Position numbers and translations under genes: made by a program
In this document: positions 32,996 through 43,804 of the stretch, piece after piece
How positions within the stretch are numbered: the first letter of the stretch is position 1
Layout of the letters: each line of letters opens with the position of its first letter
Assembly (NCBI RefSeq): GCF_963678635.1
Contig: NC_087065.1
Coordinates: forward strand, 23,083,254 to 23,147,253
DNA: 64,000 nucleotides
Direction of reading: 5' to 3'
Origin: Symsagittifera roscoffensis
Taxonomy: Eukaryota; Xenacoelomorpha; Acoela; Convolutidae
The notes under the pieces: generated by a model
Databases searched by the model: none
What the model was told of the DNA's origin: nothing
What the model saw: only the letters and a program-made list of their open reading frames with translations

Positions 32996-34844
32996 TTGCT
33001 ATACAGTACGAAACATCGGACAGCACTACCTATAACAGCACAAACAACGACCGGTGTTCAAACTTTTGCAATAGCAGAGAGGAATGCAAGAATCACCAGC
33101 AGACATGAAAAAATAGTCGAAATCGTCATCAAAGATGAAAACAGTACCGTCCTCAGTAGCCCAGAAGGTTTAATTGAAGGCATACAGAAAGTCGATGAAA
33201 AAACCGCACTACTTGTAGCTGATTCACTGGTTAGTGTAATACAAGGAAAAGTTTGCCTCAGGTACTGAACATGCGAAATGAAGCAAATGACATATACCAT
33301 GGCAGCAAAACTGCTCATCATACCGATTTGAGAAATCAGATTCTAATAAACGGACCATTTAGTAGCAGGGAACAACCGCAGCATCAGGAGCCTTTTGGAT
33401 TGGCAAACACGCTACTCTGGACGGTGCACAATTGTCATTTGAAGAAAAAAAGTACAGATAATTTTTGATAAAGATAACCGGGTCTTTTCACGCAGCTCAA
33501 CGAACTTAGGGTTTTCGGATAAAATCAGACATAAAAGAAAGTTAAGCGCCGATGCAAAGCCATTTCGGTGGGCATGCGGAAGTATAGGTTTTGAGAAGCA
33601 GAAAGCCATAAAAAAGATCGTGGAGGATTTAGAAAAAAGCAACCTGGTTGAACCAACTCACTCGAATTGGGCAGCCCGTCCAAATTTGTTTAAAAAAGAC
33701 AGATTACTAGTTGATTACAGAGGATTGAATAATCAGATCGAAAAGACAAGCTGGCCCCAACCAGAGATAAGTGATGTTATCGACTCATTGGATGGTGATA
33801 TATTCTTTTCCATTAATGATTTAACTTCTGGCTACTTTCACATGGCGCTAGATGAAGACTCACAAATTATTACGGCCTTCATAACGCCGATGGGTCTCTA
33901 TGAATGGAAAAGACTACCGATGGGTCTCGCTTCAGCGCCAGGAGCTTTTCAAATCTTAATGTAAATGGGTTATTATACGAACCTAGACTACATTATAACC
34001 TTTGGTAAAACATTTGAAGAACATCTGGAGAGGTTAGAACTTATTCTGTGTCAACTAAAAGAAGCAGGGTTAAAATTAAGAGGATCAAAAGGCAGATTAT
34101 TTTGAAATAAACTCCTTTTTCTTTGACATATTGTGTGTCGAACAACGACGTAGAAGTTGATCCGGAAAAGAAGAACGCAGTGCAACACATGAAAGATCCT
34201 CACAATATCAAAAAACTTCGGGCGGTTTTAGGACTCATCTATTAGATTTTACCAAAATTTTTTGAAGGGTTTGAAAAAAACAGCGAAAATACTTTACAAA
34301 CCTCTTCATAAGTGAGACAAATTTTTTCTTAATGAAGCTTGCAAAAAAGCATTGAAGGAACTGAAAGACAAACTGCAGCGAGGACCAATACTGGGATATT
34401 CAGATGAGGAAGATATGTATACCCTAACAACGGATGCTTATTTAACTGGGATAGGGGCCACATTGACACAAAAACAGCAAGACATAGATCGAGTTATTGC
34501 GTACGCCAGCAAAACACTGAATAAAGGACAAAAAAATTACTCCACAATCAAAAGGAAACTAGAAACTATAAGCAATCGTATATTTCAAGCATTGTTTCCG
34601 GAACTATATGTTGGGACAAAAATTCTTAATAGTTACGTATGACAGAGCCTTAGCGTGGCTTTATAAGGAGACAGACGGTATGATAGCGAGATGGTTGAAA
34701 AAAATAGGGCAGTTCCATTTCGAAATCAAGCACGAAGCGAGAAAGAAAACTCCACAAGCAGACTGCTCATCAAAGGTTCCAACTACCACTGAGGAGGTGG
34801 TTAATCAAATACAAAAAACATCAAATATTTTGACCAATATCTGA
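32996..34844 (+). pseudogene. Reverse transcriptase and RNase H of Gypsy element C
   Basis: Same domain order as in element B: RT blocks in 33620-33964 (three residues missing after KKDR), altered motif C (LDYIITFG) near 33990, RNase H frames 34352-34642 and 34608-34844. Stops are shared with element B, which shows that both decayed before the duplication. Confidence 0.8.
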
Positions 34845-34874
34845 GAACAAGCCCTGAAAACTCCCGATTTGGAA

Positions 34875-35862
34875 TTACAAACAGTTCAACAGAAATCTAT
34901 TGAAATACGAACGCAAAGAGCTAGGTGCAAAGCAAGCAGAGGCCAGAGAAAAGACAAATGAGTGGCTCTTCAAAGATTTTAAGGAAATTTTGGATAAGTT
35001 TCGAAAATTTGCTAATTGAAAACAACTTACTAGAAAGAGAAAGCAGTATGTCGTAGTCCAAATTGTTTTGACTCCAGTGTTCATGGAGGAAATGCTCGTT
35101 TTGATTATGAATCTTGTGACAATTTCGGGTGCAAAAAGACTTTTCAGCGTACTCGAGAAAGGTTTTACTGGCCTGGAATGAGTCGGGATGTTAAAGATTG
35201 GGTTAATAGCAGTGAGAAATGCATAGCAAAAATGAAACCTAGCCAGAAACATAAACATCCACTGCAGACATGAAAGCCAAGCCATCAATTTTGGCAGGTA
35301 GCGTTGGACATCATGGGACCGCTACCGAAATCAGAAGAACTCTAATTATATTCTTGTGATATTCTTGTAGCAATTCTCAAAATGTTACGAATCGATACTA
35401 CTTCAAAAGCAAGAAGCAAAGACAGTAGCTAAAACATTGGTCGATTATTGGATTTCACGTTTTGGCTGCCCAGCAAATCTGCACAGCGACAAGGGATCAA
35501 ACTTCATGTCACACCTTTTCAAAAATTTGTGTTCCGTCCTGGGAATTGATAGAACTAGCACAACATCATATCATCCTCAGGGAAACGCAAGGATTGAAAG
35601 AACCGACAGGACAATCGAAAAAGCCTTGTCTAAATATGTGGGAGAAAACCACAATCACTGGGCCAATTATCTACAAACAGTTATGTTGGCTTATAGATCT
35701 TCAACTCATGCAGTGACAAATATTAGTCCGTATTGTTTGAAATTTGGTCACCCTTGCTCCTTTCCAACAAATTGCATGAACGAAAGTCACAAACTAAAGT
35801 TTTTGCAACACCATGCAACTACGTCAGAAAACAAACCACCTTTCTGTATTTTATACATCTGA
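34875..35862 (+). pseudogene. Integrase of Gypsy element C
   Basis: Core frame 35437-35862 with LHSDKGSNFMSHLF and the Glu in GNARIERTDRTIEK; the zinc-binding and first-Asp parts lie in broken frames before it. A one-base difference near 35342 adds another break relative to element B. Confidence 0.8.
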
Positions 35863-37128
35863 GGAAACCACGTTTGATTTATCTGCAATTTTTGGGTGAT
35901 TAAACACTAAAAACCTAATACAAAGTGACTAGATACATTTTTCAACTGGGAATTTTCAACAAAAGAAAAAATACTGCGGTGTTCTGGAAAAACACGAAAA
36001 AGACATAGATAACATTGTTTGGCATTTAGCAAAAGAAACCGGAAACTGCAAAAATTTCAATTTAGAAAAAAATTGCCTCGGGTTTACCGCTCTGAAAAGA
36101 CGGAGGGTTTAATGTACACACATCAATGTGAAAAAATATCGGTCAAATTTGCCGCAAAAATTTTTCTGCACAGAAGAAGTATTGGTGGAAGTTAGAAATG
36201 TTTTCAGCGAGTCACTCATAAGATTTTTGCACCCAATCAGCAGAGTTATTAAAGAAATTATACTCTCACGCTGTGCAATAAAGTCTATCCCTCCCAATGC
36301 TTTTGGATTAGGTAATGGGTCCTGGGTATCATATGCAAAACAACTGAATTAGAGAAACCGGAGAATAATATGCAACTTTGAGCTCTTTGATTTTAGCGGT
36401 GGAGGTTTTTTCACGCATAAAGATATGAGAGACAGTCAGTTGTCACAACCTATGAAACATAGTCGGAAGGCAATAACAGGAAGGGAGGTCTTCCTGGGTC
36501 AAAACGGGGAATATACCAATGATCAGTTGAATCATTTTGGCTTAAAGTTTTTTTTGGCAGCTTTAATAAAGGACGAGGTCAATAAGGAAACGGTAAACCA
36601 GCTGTTAAAACCATTGAGGGAGTACAGTTAATATAAACACTTGTGGAGAAACTCCAGAAGTAGATACGGACAAGGAAAAAAAAAACAATGTTTGGTAAAG
36701 GAAACAAATGCATGGGACAACAAGATAATAGTTTCATAAACCGCGAACTAATTCTCATAAGCATAGCATCTTTTGACGAAAAAAAATAAGACATGTTTGA
36801 GTGCATTTAAAACAAAACGAAGTGCTACTTGTGGGATTAAGAACAAAAGAAATGAAAACACAGTGTTACCTGTGGGATTAGGAAAAAAACGAAAGCACAT
36901 CGTAGACTGTTGGATTAAGAAAAAACATATCTATATATGGTTTTTAGGAAACCGACAGGAACCAGAAGTCGTGTATTTTGTTTATTTTCTGACGGAACTG
37001 TTTGAAAGTGAGGCGGTGGTGCGGCCTTATGTTTTCAGGATAGTAGGCGTCATTACTAAATATCGAACTGTGGCGCCACTCGAGCAACTTCATGGCCAAA
37101 TACTGTGAATCGGGCGCCCAGTTCATGC
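35863..37128 (+). pseudogene. Accessory region X of Gypsy element C
   Basis: Same as 29403-30666 (frames 36128-36352, 36425-36631, 36773-37108). Here it runs on without a break into the plus-strand coiled coil at 37129, so integrase, X, coiled coil and J domain all lie in one direction in this copy. That arrangement is the basis for treating X, coiled coil and J as a 3' accessory gene of the retroelement. Confidence 0.55.
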
Positions 37129-37740
37129 GAGGAGGTGATCAACTTCAAGGGTCAGATAAGTGAAGCGGATAGGTATCTAGATAACAGCGAGAAGCTGGGG
37201 GTGACAAGCCTGCAACTCAGGGAGCAACTGAGACTCTATGAAATTGAGGTTAACAACGGGATTGAGAAACTCCGGCAAATGGAGGGAGCCGTTGAAGGCT
37301 ACAATCTAAAAATTAAAGCACACGAAAGAGAGAGGGACTCGCTGTAGAGCGAAAAAAGAAGAAAATCTCTGAAAGTCAGACTAAGAGGAAAAAGCTTCAC
37401 GCTAACTTGAAGGCAGAAATTTTCGCAAAAGCTTTACCCTGGAAGAGACTGCGTCTACATGACGCACAGAGTCCCCCCCCCCCCCCTCAGAGCCTCTTTC
37501 ATATTTTTTTGTTGCCGGATCTAGCGCCGCCCTAAACAGTGGAAAAGCATTTCAACAGTCTTTGCTTTCTATGCCACCCTGACAAAGGCGGAAGAGAAGA
37601 AAATTTCAAATTTTCTCATGGATCCAGAGGCGAGAGATGTCTACAATAAAAGAAGCCTAGATGCCTCAAAAGATGTGTTGCGCCATAAAGTGGTCATTCA
37701 AATTGGAGGTTTGTCCTTTTGACAACGTTTTTGATGTGCT
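37105..37740 (+). pseudogene. Accessory gene copy 3: coiled coil and J domain (plus strand)
   Basis: The coiled coil (37105-37347) reads CEEVINFKGQISEADRYLDN and ends in ERERDSL before a TAG. A basic linker with a C14 run (37473-37486) follows. The J domain holds CHPDKGGREE (HPD at 37575-37583), the same 17-base loss in helix III as copy 2, then MDPEARDVYNKRSLDASKDV in the shifted frame. It is homologous to the minus-strand copy at 23053-22441. DnaJ-type domains recruit and activate Hsp70; a role in the element cycle is only inference. Confidence 0.62.
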
Positions 37741-39250
37741 CAGTTAATATAGTCCCTTATAACATGCTTAAAGAGGTAAAATTTTATCACGGGGAACTAA
37801 CTGATTTGCAAAAAAAGTCCAGCTTAATTGTTCCGTCGTGAGTGGAGTACTCTTCTTTCAAGGAGAGGAACATTGTAGGGTAGCAGAAGTTTCCTTGATA
37901 GTAAATTGTACAGATCATATCTTGAACTTGTTTGGCAAAGGTCATTCTTAATTTATGATGTCTGAGAGCTGTCAACGCATTGAAAACTTTGACAAATATG
38001 CAAACGCCTCGACAGGCGGGAGTAAATTTCACTTTATATGGTTTCGGCTAAAGCTGCCAAAAGGTGCAAAAATCAGTAATCTGGGTGAAATCAATAGTTA
38101 CTCGCATTAAGGATAGAAACGGGGAAACCCTGAAACATCAAAAAAACTGTACATTCAGGGCAATCAGTTGGTTTATGACTCCTTCCTTGATAAACCCTTC
38201 AAAAACAAGTTTCTGTTATTATCACATTTGTCTGCGGGACCAATATTGAATATTGAATATTGACCATACTTCCACCCTACTTAATTATATATCAATTTAT
38301 CCCTGTTGTTGTTTTTTTTTAGGTCTTACCCGCTGTTTTCAGCTTAAAATAACGTTTTAGGTCCCTCCAACTACAGTTTATCCGCTTTCATCTCAAAAAA
38401 TTGTTTTTTCAACTCGGTTTTCTTACTTTTCCGTCGATTTTGGTTTAATTACTTCTTGCTTTACAAGATTAATAGACAGTTTACTACCCAAATCAGCATC
38501 TTTAAAAATAAAAAAATTGCGTTTTTCAGCAAGAGTTTGTTCAACCTTCCGTTGAATTTAGTCCAATTACTTCTTGCTTTGAAAAATTAAATGGCAGTTT
38601 ACAACAAAATTTAGCAGAAAAAAATGAAAATCGATCACGTTTTCAGTTTTTCTTTTTTTTCTATTAACCGTTTTTTTAACGTTTTATCTGATTTTTAATG
38701 TTTTCCTGACAAGCTCGCCAATGTTTGATTTTTTTTTTGAAACTCACTTGTTCTTCCTGGCCCTGGTTGTTTTCTCTGTCGCAACTGTAAGATCAGCCCA
38801 ACACCTGCTTTCTCGGAAGAGAGCAAGTTTTGAAGATAACCTAAATTAAAAACTCGAATTATCTATAAATGCTTTGAATTTTATATTCAAAGTTGGCAGA
38901 CTTTTGTGATAATTACTAGAATTTAGTATTGAAAAAGTTTATCATGGAAGGATTTATAAGCCAATTGATTGCTCTGAACATATACTTTTTATGAAGTTTC
39001 CCGGTTGCCCCGTTTCTCTCCTTAATCCGAATTTTTTTTTGATTTTACGCAGATTACTGATTTTTGCAGCTCTAGTCAGTTTTATCTGGCACTATATAAA
39101 CTAAAATTTTCTCTAGACTGTCAAGGCGTTTGCATATTTGTCAAAGTTAATAAATGCGTTGACAATTCTCAGACATCATAAATTATGAATGAACTTGCCA
39201 AATCAGTTGAAGTTATGAAATTTACAGTTTACCTACTAAGAAACTTCAGT
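37700..39250. repeat. Fold-back: inverted spacer arms around a leader copy
   Basis: The spacer after J domain 3 (about 37700-38045) reappears inverted at about 38990-39250; for example GCGTTTGCATATTTGTCAAAG is found inverted near 37990 and direct near 39125. Between the arms, 38281-38990 is a leader copy in the same orientation as 21441-22310, with its gag-proximal end at 38270, where a 7-base microrepeat (AATATTG three times, 38244-38264) replaces gag. The structure marks a head-to-head junction of two element ends. Confidence 0.65.
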
Positions 39251-39867
39251 TTCCCTACACCACCATAAATGTGTATGCGGAAAAGACGTTACCGATGATG
39301 GTTGGCATGGCTTTTTTTGCCTCAAAAGGACCGATCGGAAGCGACCAGACAGTTTGACGATCATTCCATGAGCTGTTGGTCAGCAGCTCTTGTGGAAAAT
39401 AATGTTAGTAGACTCCCTAGCCCCCAATTGGACTAGTGTGGGGTCAGTTTGTAACCCTGGTACGGCTGAAGTAGAAGATCGAAAAATGATAAGTAGACAG
39501 ACTTAATAGAAGATGGTTATCTTTTTCAGCTGCTAGTTTTTGAGGTTCAGGGGGGCCGGCACCAGCACGGATATCGAGAAAATTCCAAGGATTTGGCTGG
39601 AATATGTAATGAAGGGACTATGATAATTTTATCAGAAATTTAAAACGTAAATCAAACGTTTTTGCACATTTTGTGCATCATCAGGGTCAAAAAATATTTA
39701 CAATATTTACCAAACGATTGTGACATTCGACCTTCCGAGAAACGTCGAAACGGCCATTTTTAGAAGAAAGTCAGAAAGACAACAACAACAACAACGATAG
39801 TTGCGATAGAAACAACGACGAGAAATAGAAAAATACAACAGGAAATTATCTGAGACCGCTCCGAGTT

Positions 39868-40007
39868 GTAACGATTGTGTCGCTACAATCGTTACAGAGC
39901 CATTCACGCCAACGGTGAAGGGTGTTGGCACAGTGTGTCCAGCCTTCCGGAGAGGAAATAAGGACGTTATTTCCCCGGATTCAGGAATCCGGAGGAGTCT
40001 TGAGACT
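39868..40007. repeat. Run of five consecutive hairpins
   Basis: Stem 1 is GTAACGATTGT (39868-39878) with ACAATCGTTAC (39885-39895). Stem 2 is GCCAAC (39908-39913) with GTTGGC (39924-39929). Stem 3 is GGAAATAA (39954-39961) with TTATTTCC (39967-39974). Stem 4 is CCGGATTC (39975-39982) with GAATCCGG (39985-39992). Stem 5 is AGTCT (39996-40000) with AGACT (40003-40007). All are perfect and do not overlap. This could be a structured transcript or a decayed element end. Confidence 0.6.
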
Positions 40008-41341
40008 GAACTCAAACTGTACTATTCTAACTTTTAGCTCCCCAGTCATGTCTTGAATTGAATTTAATTAACATCTAGATTCATTTTCAGATAATGAAAA
40101 ACTAGGAGTTGAGGGAAAGGGTTGATCCATCTTCGATGGAGATGATTATTTTTATCTACTGAACAAAAACAATAGTAATATAATAAATAGTTGTAGCCCT
40201 GTTTTTAGGAGTGACCTCGTGGTCTGGGGATACTGAGACCCAGCCATGAGCTCACTATTTTGGCATATAATTAAGTTAATTTGAGTGTTTTGACCGAAGC
40301 CGAAAGCAGTAAAGTTTTTGTCGACCCGATGTTAGAAAGACCACCGAAAGAACTGGCTTTGGTAGAGACGGTGAAAAGCATGTAGAGCTTCGTTTAGACG
40401 CTGGCCAGTCGTTTTATAGCTTAGCTTTACTTTCCGTCGATATGTACTTCCGGGCGAATGTTACAGATCAATGATCTGATAATTTTGACCTGATTATCCA
40501 AAAAAATAAAATTAGATGAAAAATGCCTTTACATGATATTTAAACTTTCTGTAAAATTAGTTGGTTTTTAAATCTGAAGATGCACTTAAAATGAGCTAAA
40601 ACGTTTGTTAAATCTACTTTTTATAATTTCTCCTAATTTCGTTATTATAATTTTTGACCTGATAATTTACTTAAAAAAGGAAAAAGGAATAATTTTAAAG
40701 AAGTTTGTAAATTTTTTGGACGTGCTCTCCTCAAATTGAACATCATTAGAGCCCAAAAATTTGTTTTAGGTTTAATATGGCAATAATTTAATTTTCTATT
40801 AAAAATGTAACAGTCGCCTACTTCGGTCACATATGAGGCTTAAGAAAAATAGTCCCTATAACCATTGGCTCAAGAGTCAGGGCCACTATCTCTTGTGTTT
40901 TTCTACCTCAAGAACGGTCGGAGCCAATTCGGTTCGCTTGCGACATGAGACTAGAACCCGTTACAGCTTAAAGGCTACTACCAAAATATCCCCCCACTCT
41001 AGAAAATAAGAACGTTCCCATACTTAGGTCTCAAAATACCCAAAATACACGAACGTCGTTAAAAACAGGGTCGGAACAATCCGTTAAGTTACTTTTTATT
41101 GGACAGTGGAACTTTGATCCATTTCAGATGGATCAACCTAAAACTCGCCTTATCTCAACAGAACAATCATAAAACACACTCGAGAAAATTAAATTAGGAA
41201 CTCACATATTGACGCACTCGAGTATAAGGAGTAATTAAATTAATGAGCAACTCGAGAATTAAATAAGATAACTTGATAAGTTCAATACTAATCAGTTTTA
41301 ATAACAGAAATAAGTTTAGACTCTAGAATTGAAGTTATGGT

Positions 41342-41400
41342 CTGAACCATTGGGACACTCCAGCTGTCCACCTTTCCGTTGAAGGTTCACTCTGGTTCAG
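41342..41400 (+). ncRNA. Three-way-junction RNA-like fold
   Basis: Outer stem CTGAACCA (41342-41349) with TGGTTCAG (41393-41400), arm 1 GGACA (41353-41357) with TGTCC (41365-41369) around a 7-nt loop, arm 2 ACCTT (41370-41374) with AAGGT (41382-41386) around a 7-nt loop. All 18 pairs are Watson-Crick. It resembles a tRNA without D arm, with CCA at the anticodon position of the first loop, but lacks T-loop consensus and an 8-bp outer stem is not standard. It is a candidate only. Confidence 0.35.
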
Positions 41401-42136
41401 TTTGAATAATTGCTCTCTTCTCTCGTGATTATCTCGCCTCCTATTTTAGGATAAGACGGCTCTACTTGTGTCTTATTTTGTATCTGGAAATTGCACAAGC
41501 AATTTCCTGCTGTTTTCTTAAGTATTTTACCGCAATAATAGATTCGGTCGTTCTGATTTTTCACTTTTTGTTTTCAGTTGTTGCGAGAAAACTGAGCATG
41601 ACAGGCTCCATTCGAAATTTTGAAAAATAAAACTTCACTCGAAAATCACGTATTTTCGTGTCCCTCAAGGTCAAACTTCCAGATATGACCGACTGGCACA
41701 TACTCCCTGGACTCAAGAACGACGTCCTCATCGCGTGCTGCCTCTGTCAGTGAATCCCCAGAAATCCGAGTGTCACTCAAGATACAGTGCCAGTGGTCAT
41801 TTACAGAAGTTTGCAGCAGACTGAAGTTTATCTACCTTCCAAAATTCACAACCATATAAAATTTTCACACTATCTCTAAACAGCAATCAAAATCTGCACA
41901 CACCTGCATCTATGAATTCTCGCTTTTTAAGCTGGTAATTTAAAATTTCTTTTGTCCTATTCAATCAGGAAATTACCATGCAGCATTTTGATTTATATAA
42001 TAGATATAGCATATTAATAACAATATCTCATTTGTTAAAATTTCTTTTTCGTGAACCCAGATTTCATCCAAGTTCACCCTCGAGCCCCCTCCCTCTCAAG
42101 ACTCAAGACTCTAGAATTTCCTTTGGAGCCACCGGC

Positions 42137-43255
42137 TCACCTCGTGTTCTTCACCCTCGAGGTACCCGACCCAGATATATTTGACACTGTGATCTGTTTC
42201 AATAGTGCCTCTTCATCATCGGAGCTGATCACAATCTCCTCCCAGGCCTTCAGCTGTTCATAGGATCGCATCCACTCCCTTTGCTCCTGCAATCTCTTCA
42301 CTTGATTTGGTAAGCTCTTCACCTTCAACTCCCGGTTAAAACAGAAGGAATTGTGAAGACTCAGGCTTACATTCTTCGCCAGGTCCTCCTCCAGTATCGA
42401 CTCTAGCTCCCTTTTCACCAACTCGAAGCTTTTCTTCCATGCGGGAATTCTCGAGATCTCTTGTCCATTTGCTGTCAGGGGATTTAGGTTCCAGAACTTG
42501 GGATAGGTTTCGATGGGGCCTTCGCGCTTACCTCCCATCCTGCACTGCAGTTGTCCTCGGAAACTGTATGTCACCAACTCCGGATCCTTCACCTTTCCGA
42601 AGAGCACCGTGTTGCTCATTTGTGCCCTTAGCACCTCCTGCTGACACCAATTGAGTGTCGTGCCATCTAGTATGCTTATGAGGCTCAAGTGGGTCACTGA
42701 GTAGCGATAAGCAGTCACCAGAGGATCTGGAAACGCGTACGTGACGACCGTTCCATAAATGCAGGCTACGACCTCCTCTAGCCCCCGGATCATCCACATG
42801 GGGTCCGATCTCATGGCCAGGCATAGGTCCGTCAACAGAGGCATGCCCCCATTCACTTTCCTCCACTCATCTCGCGTCTTCGGGCTTTTTTCTTCACCAG
42901 TCAGGTGCCGGTTTTGCATCAGTAGGTACTGCACTAGCAGCGTCTTTAGTCCGGCAGCACACTTATACGAATAGATGTCAATACTCGAGTGTGTTCTTCC
43001 CATCGACAGAGGCTCTCCGTATTTCATTAGTCGGTGAAATGACATCAGTTCCCCATGGGTTAGAAGCACCAATGCCAAGTACCCGTCAATCCGGAGTGTG
43101 TCCACGCCCCGACTGAACATGTACGCTGTGTCCATATTGAACAGGTACCTTGGGTAAACCAGGTACAGTGCCAACAACAGACTGATGGGCATGTTCAAGA
43201 TTTCCTGTATGAAGGCTCCAAAGATGGTCTCTTTCGCGCTGTACACTCCATCCAA
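42137..43255 (-). pseudogene. P460 conserved protein, C-terminal two thirds (left module copy)
   Basis: Minus strand, 372 codons, family not recognised. Blocks shared with 60857-62245 are LLALYLVYPRYLF / LILALYVTFGHENF, LKTLLVQYLLMQNRHLTGEE / WRTLLLQYLLQQNRSVTGED, MPLLTDLCLAMRSDPMWMIR / MPLLTDLAVMMRIDPLALIH, and VTAYRYSVTHLSLISILDGT / VKAYRNSVLYVNLVSVVDCS. Also shared is KFWNLNPL / KLWNLRPV near the end. The protein is mostly helical with hydrophobic stretches but no clear membrane segment. It is separated by a frame break (43265/43255) from its N-terminal part at 43804-43265. The C-terminal end carries SSDDEEAL, an acidic tail absent from the right copy. Confidence 0.6.
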
Positions 43256-43264
43256 GAACTCCTT

Positions 43265-43804
43265 TCACCAACAAGGACTCAAGAACTCAAGAATCTCGTG
43301 ATCCCTCCTCGTCCTCAGCTCACCCCTTGCGTGCTCCCTCCAGAATCCTCCAATCGTGACCTCGTTGGCTGCTGTGACGAACCTGGCCACCGTCATTTCC
43401 CTCTTCTCGGCCACTTCCAGCTGCTCCTCAATAAAATCCCAGATTTGCTTCACAAGAGGTGGGGCATCCTCTCTTGTCTTCTCTGTGGCGTTCTCCAGCC
43501 TTGGTGTCAGGAAGGGCCACCTGCCTCCCTCCTGTGTCAGTCGATACACCATCGACTCCAGCTGCTTCTCCGCTGCGGCCACGTTCTTCCTTTGGTTGCT
43601 CGGCCCTCTAGGCTTACTGGTGGAGCTTGTGATAGTCAGCTCCATACTTCGAAACCACAGACTGGCCGTCAGGTGAGTCACTACTGGATGATCATCCCCT
43701 ATAACCGGACTGAGCTTGAGTTGCCTAGCGAAGTTTGATATCTCCAGCAAGAGGACCTCGTCCAATACAATGAGGATGCCTGCCAACTCGTAGAAGCCCC
43801 TCAT
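43265..43804 (-). pseudogene. P460 conserved protein, N-terminal part (left module copy)
   Basis: Minus strand, 179 codons. VLDEVLLLEISNFARQLKLS matches VLDEVLGLELSNFARLLKLR of the right copy, followed by shared LWFRSME / LWFRHMD and a charged segment. The frame ends at 43265 a few bases before the next fragment opens, so one small indel probably broke the gene. Immediately upstream in another frame lies RSELAAAWADE, which equals RSELPAVWADIS before the ATG of the right copy, so the original start was further upstream or the protein was fused to the preceding domain. Confidence 0.55.

Larger units (their letters stand above)
30667..37129. repeat. Tandem segmental duplication, unit 2
   Basis: Second copy of 24193-30666 with the same gene order and the same inactivating stops. 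Differences include 9 bases absent near 33702 (after KKDR), a shortened coiled coil (31009-31209), an 8-base difference near 31597 and scattered substitutions. Its right end continues without a break into a plus-strand coiled coil and J domain, so it is the better guide to the original element structure. Confidence 0.85.
39251..42136. other. Non-coding region with structured repeats
   Basis: No gene recognised in 2.9 kb. It contains two degenerate Penelope-tail motifs (39653-39684 minus; 40574-40608 plus), a run of consecutive hairpins (39868-40007), two copies of a palindromic motif around TTGATCCAT (near 40125 and 41115), three ACTCGAG-plus-AAATTA repeats (about 41180-41265) and a three-way-junction fold (41342-41400). 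Base composition changes by eye to GC-balanced at its right end. Confidence 0.5.

Noticed and set aside
39707..40015. 102-codon minus-strand frame with a CCCCC run
   Set aside because: It is explained by the hairpin run and a CAA/TTG triplet repeat; the product looks artificial.
40860..40970. Possible tRNA-derived SINE (B-box-like GGTTCTAGTCTC on the minus strand at 40947-40959)
   Set aside because: No A box at the right distance, no tail, and no second copy in the window.
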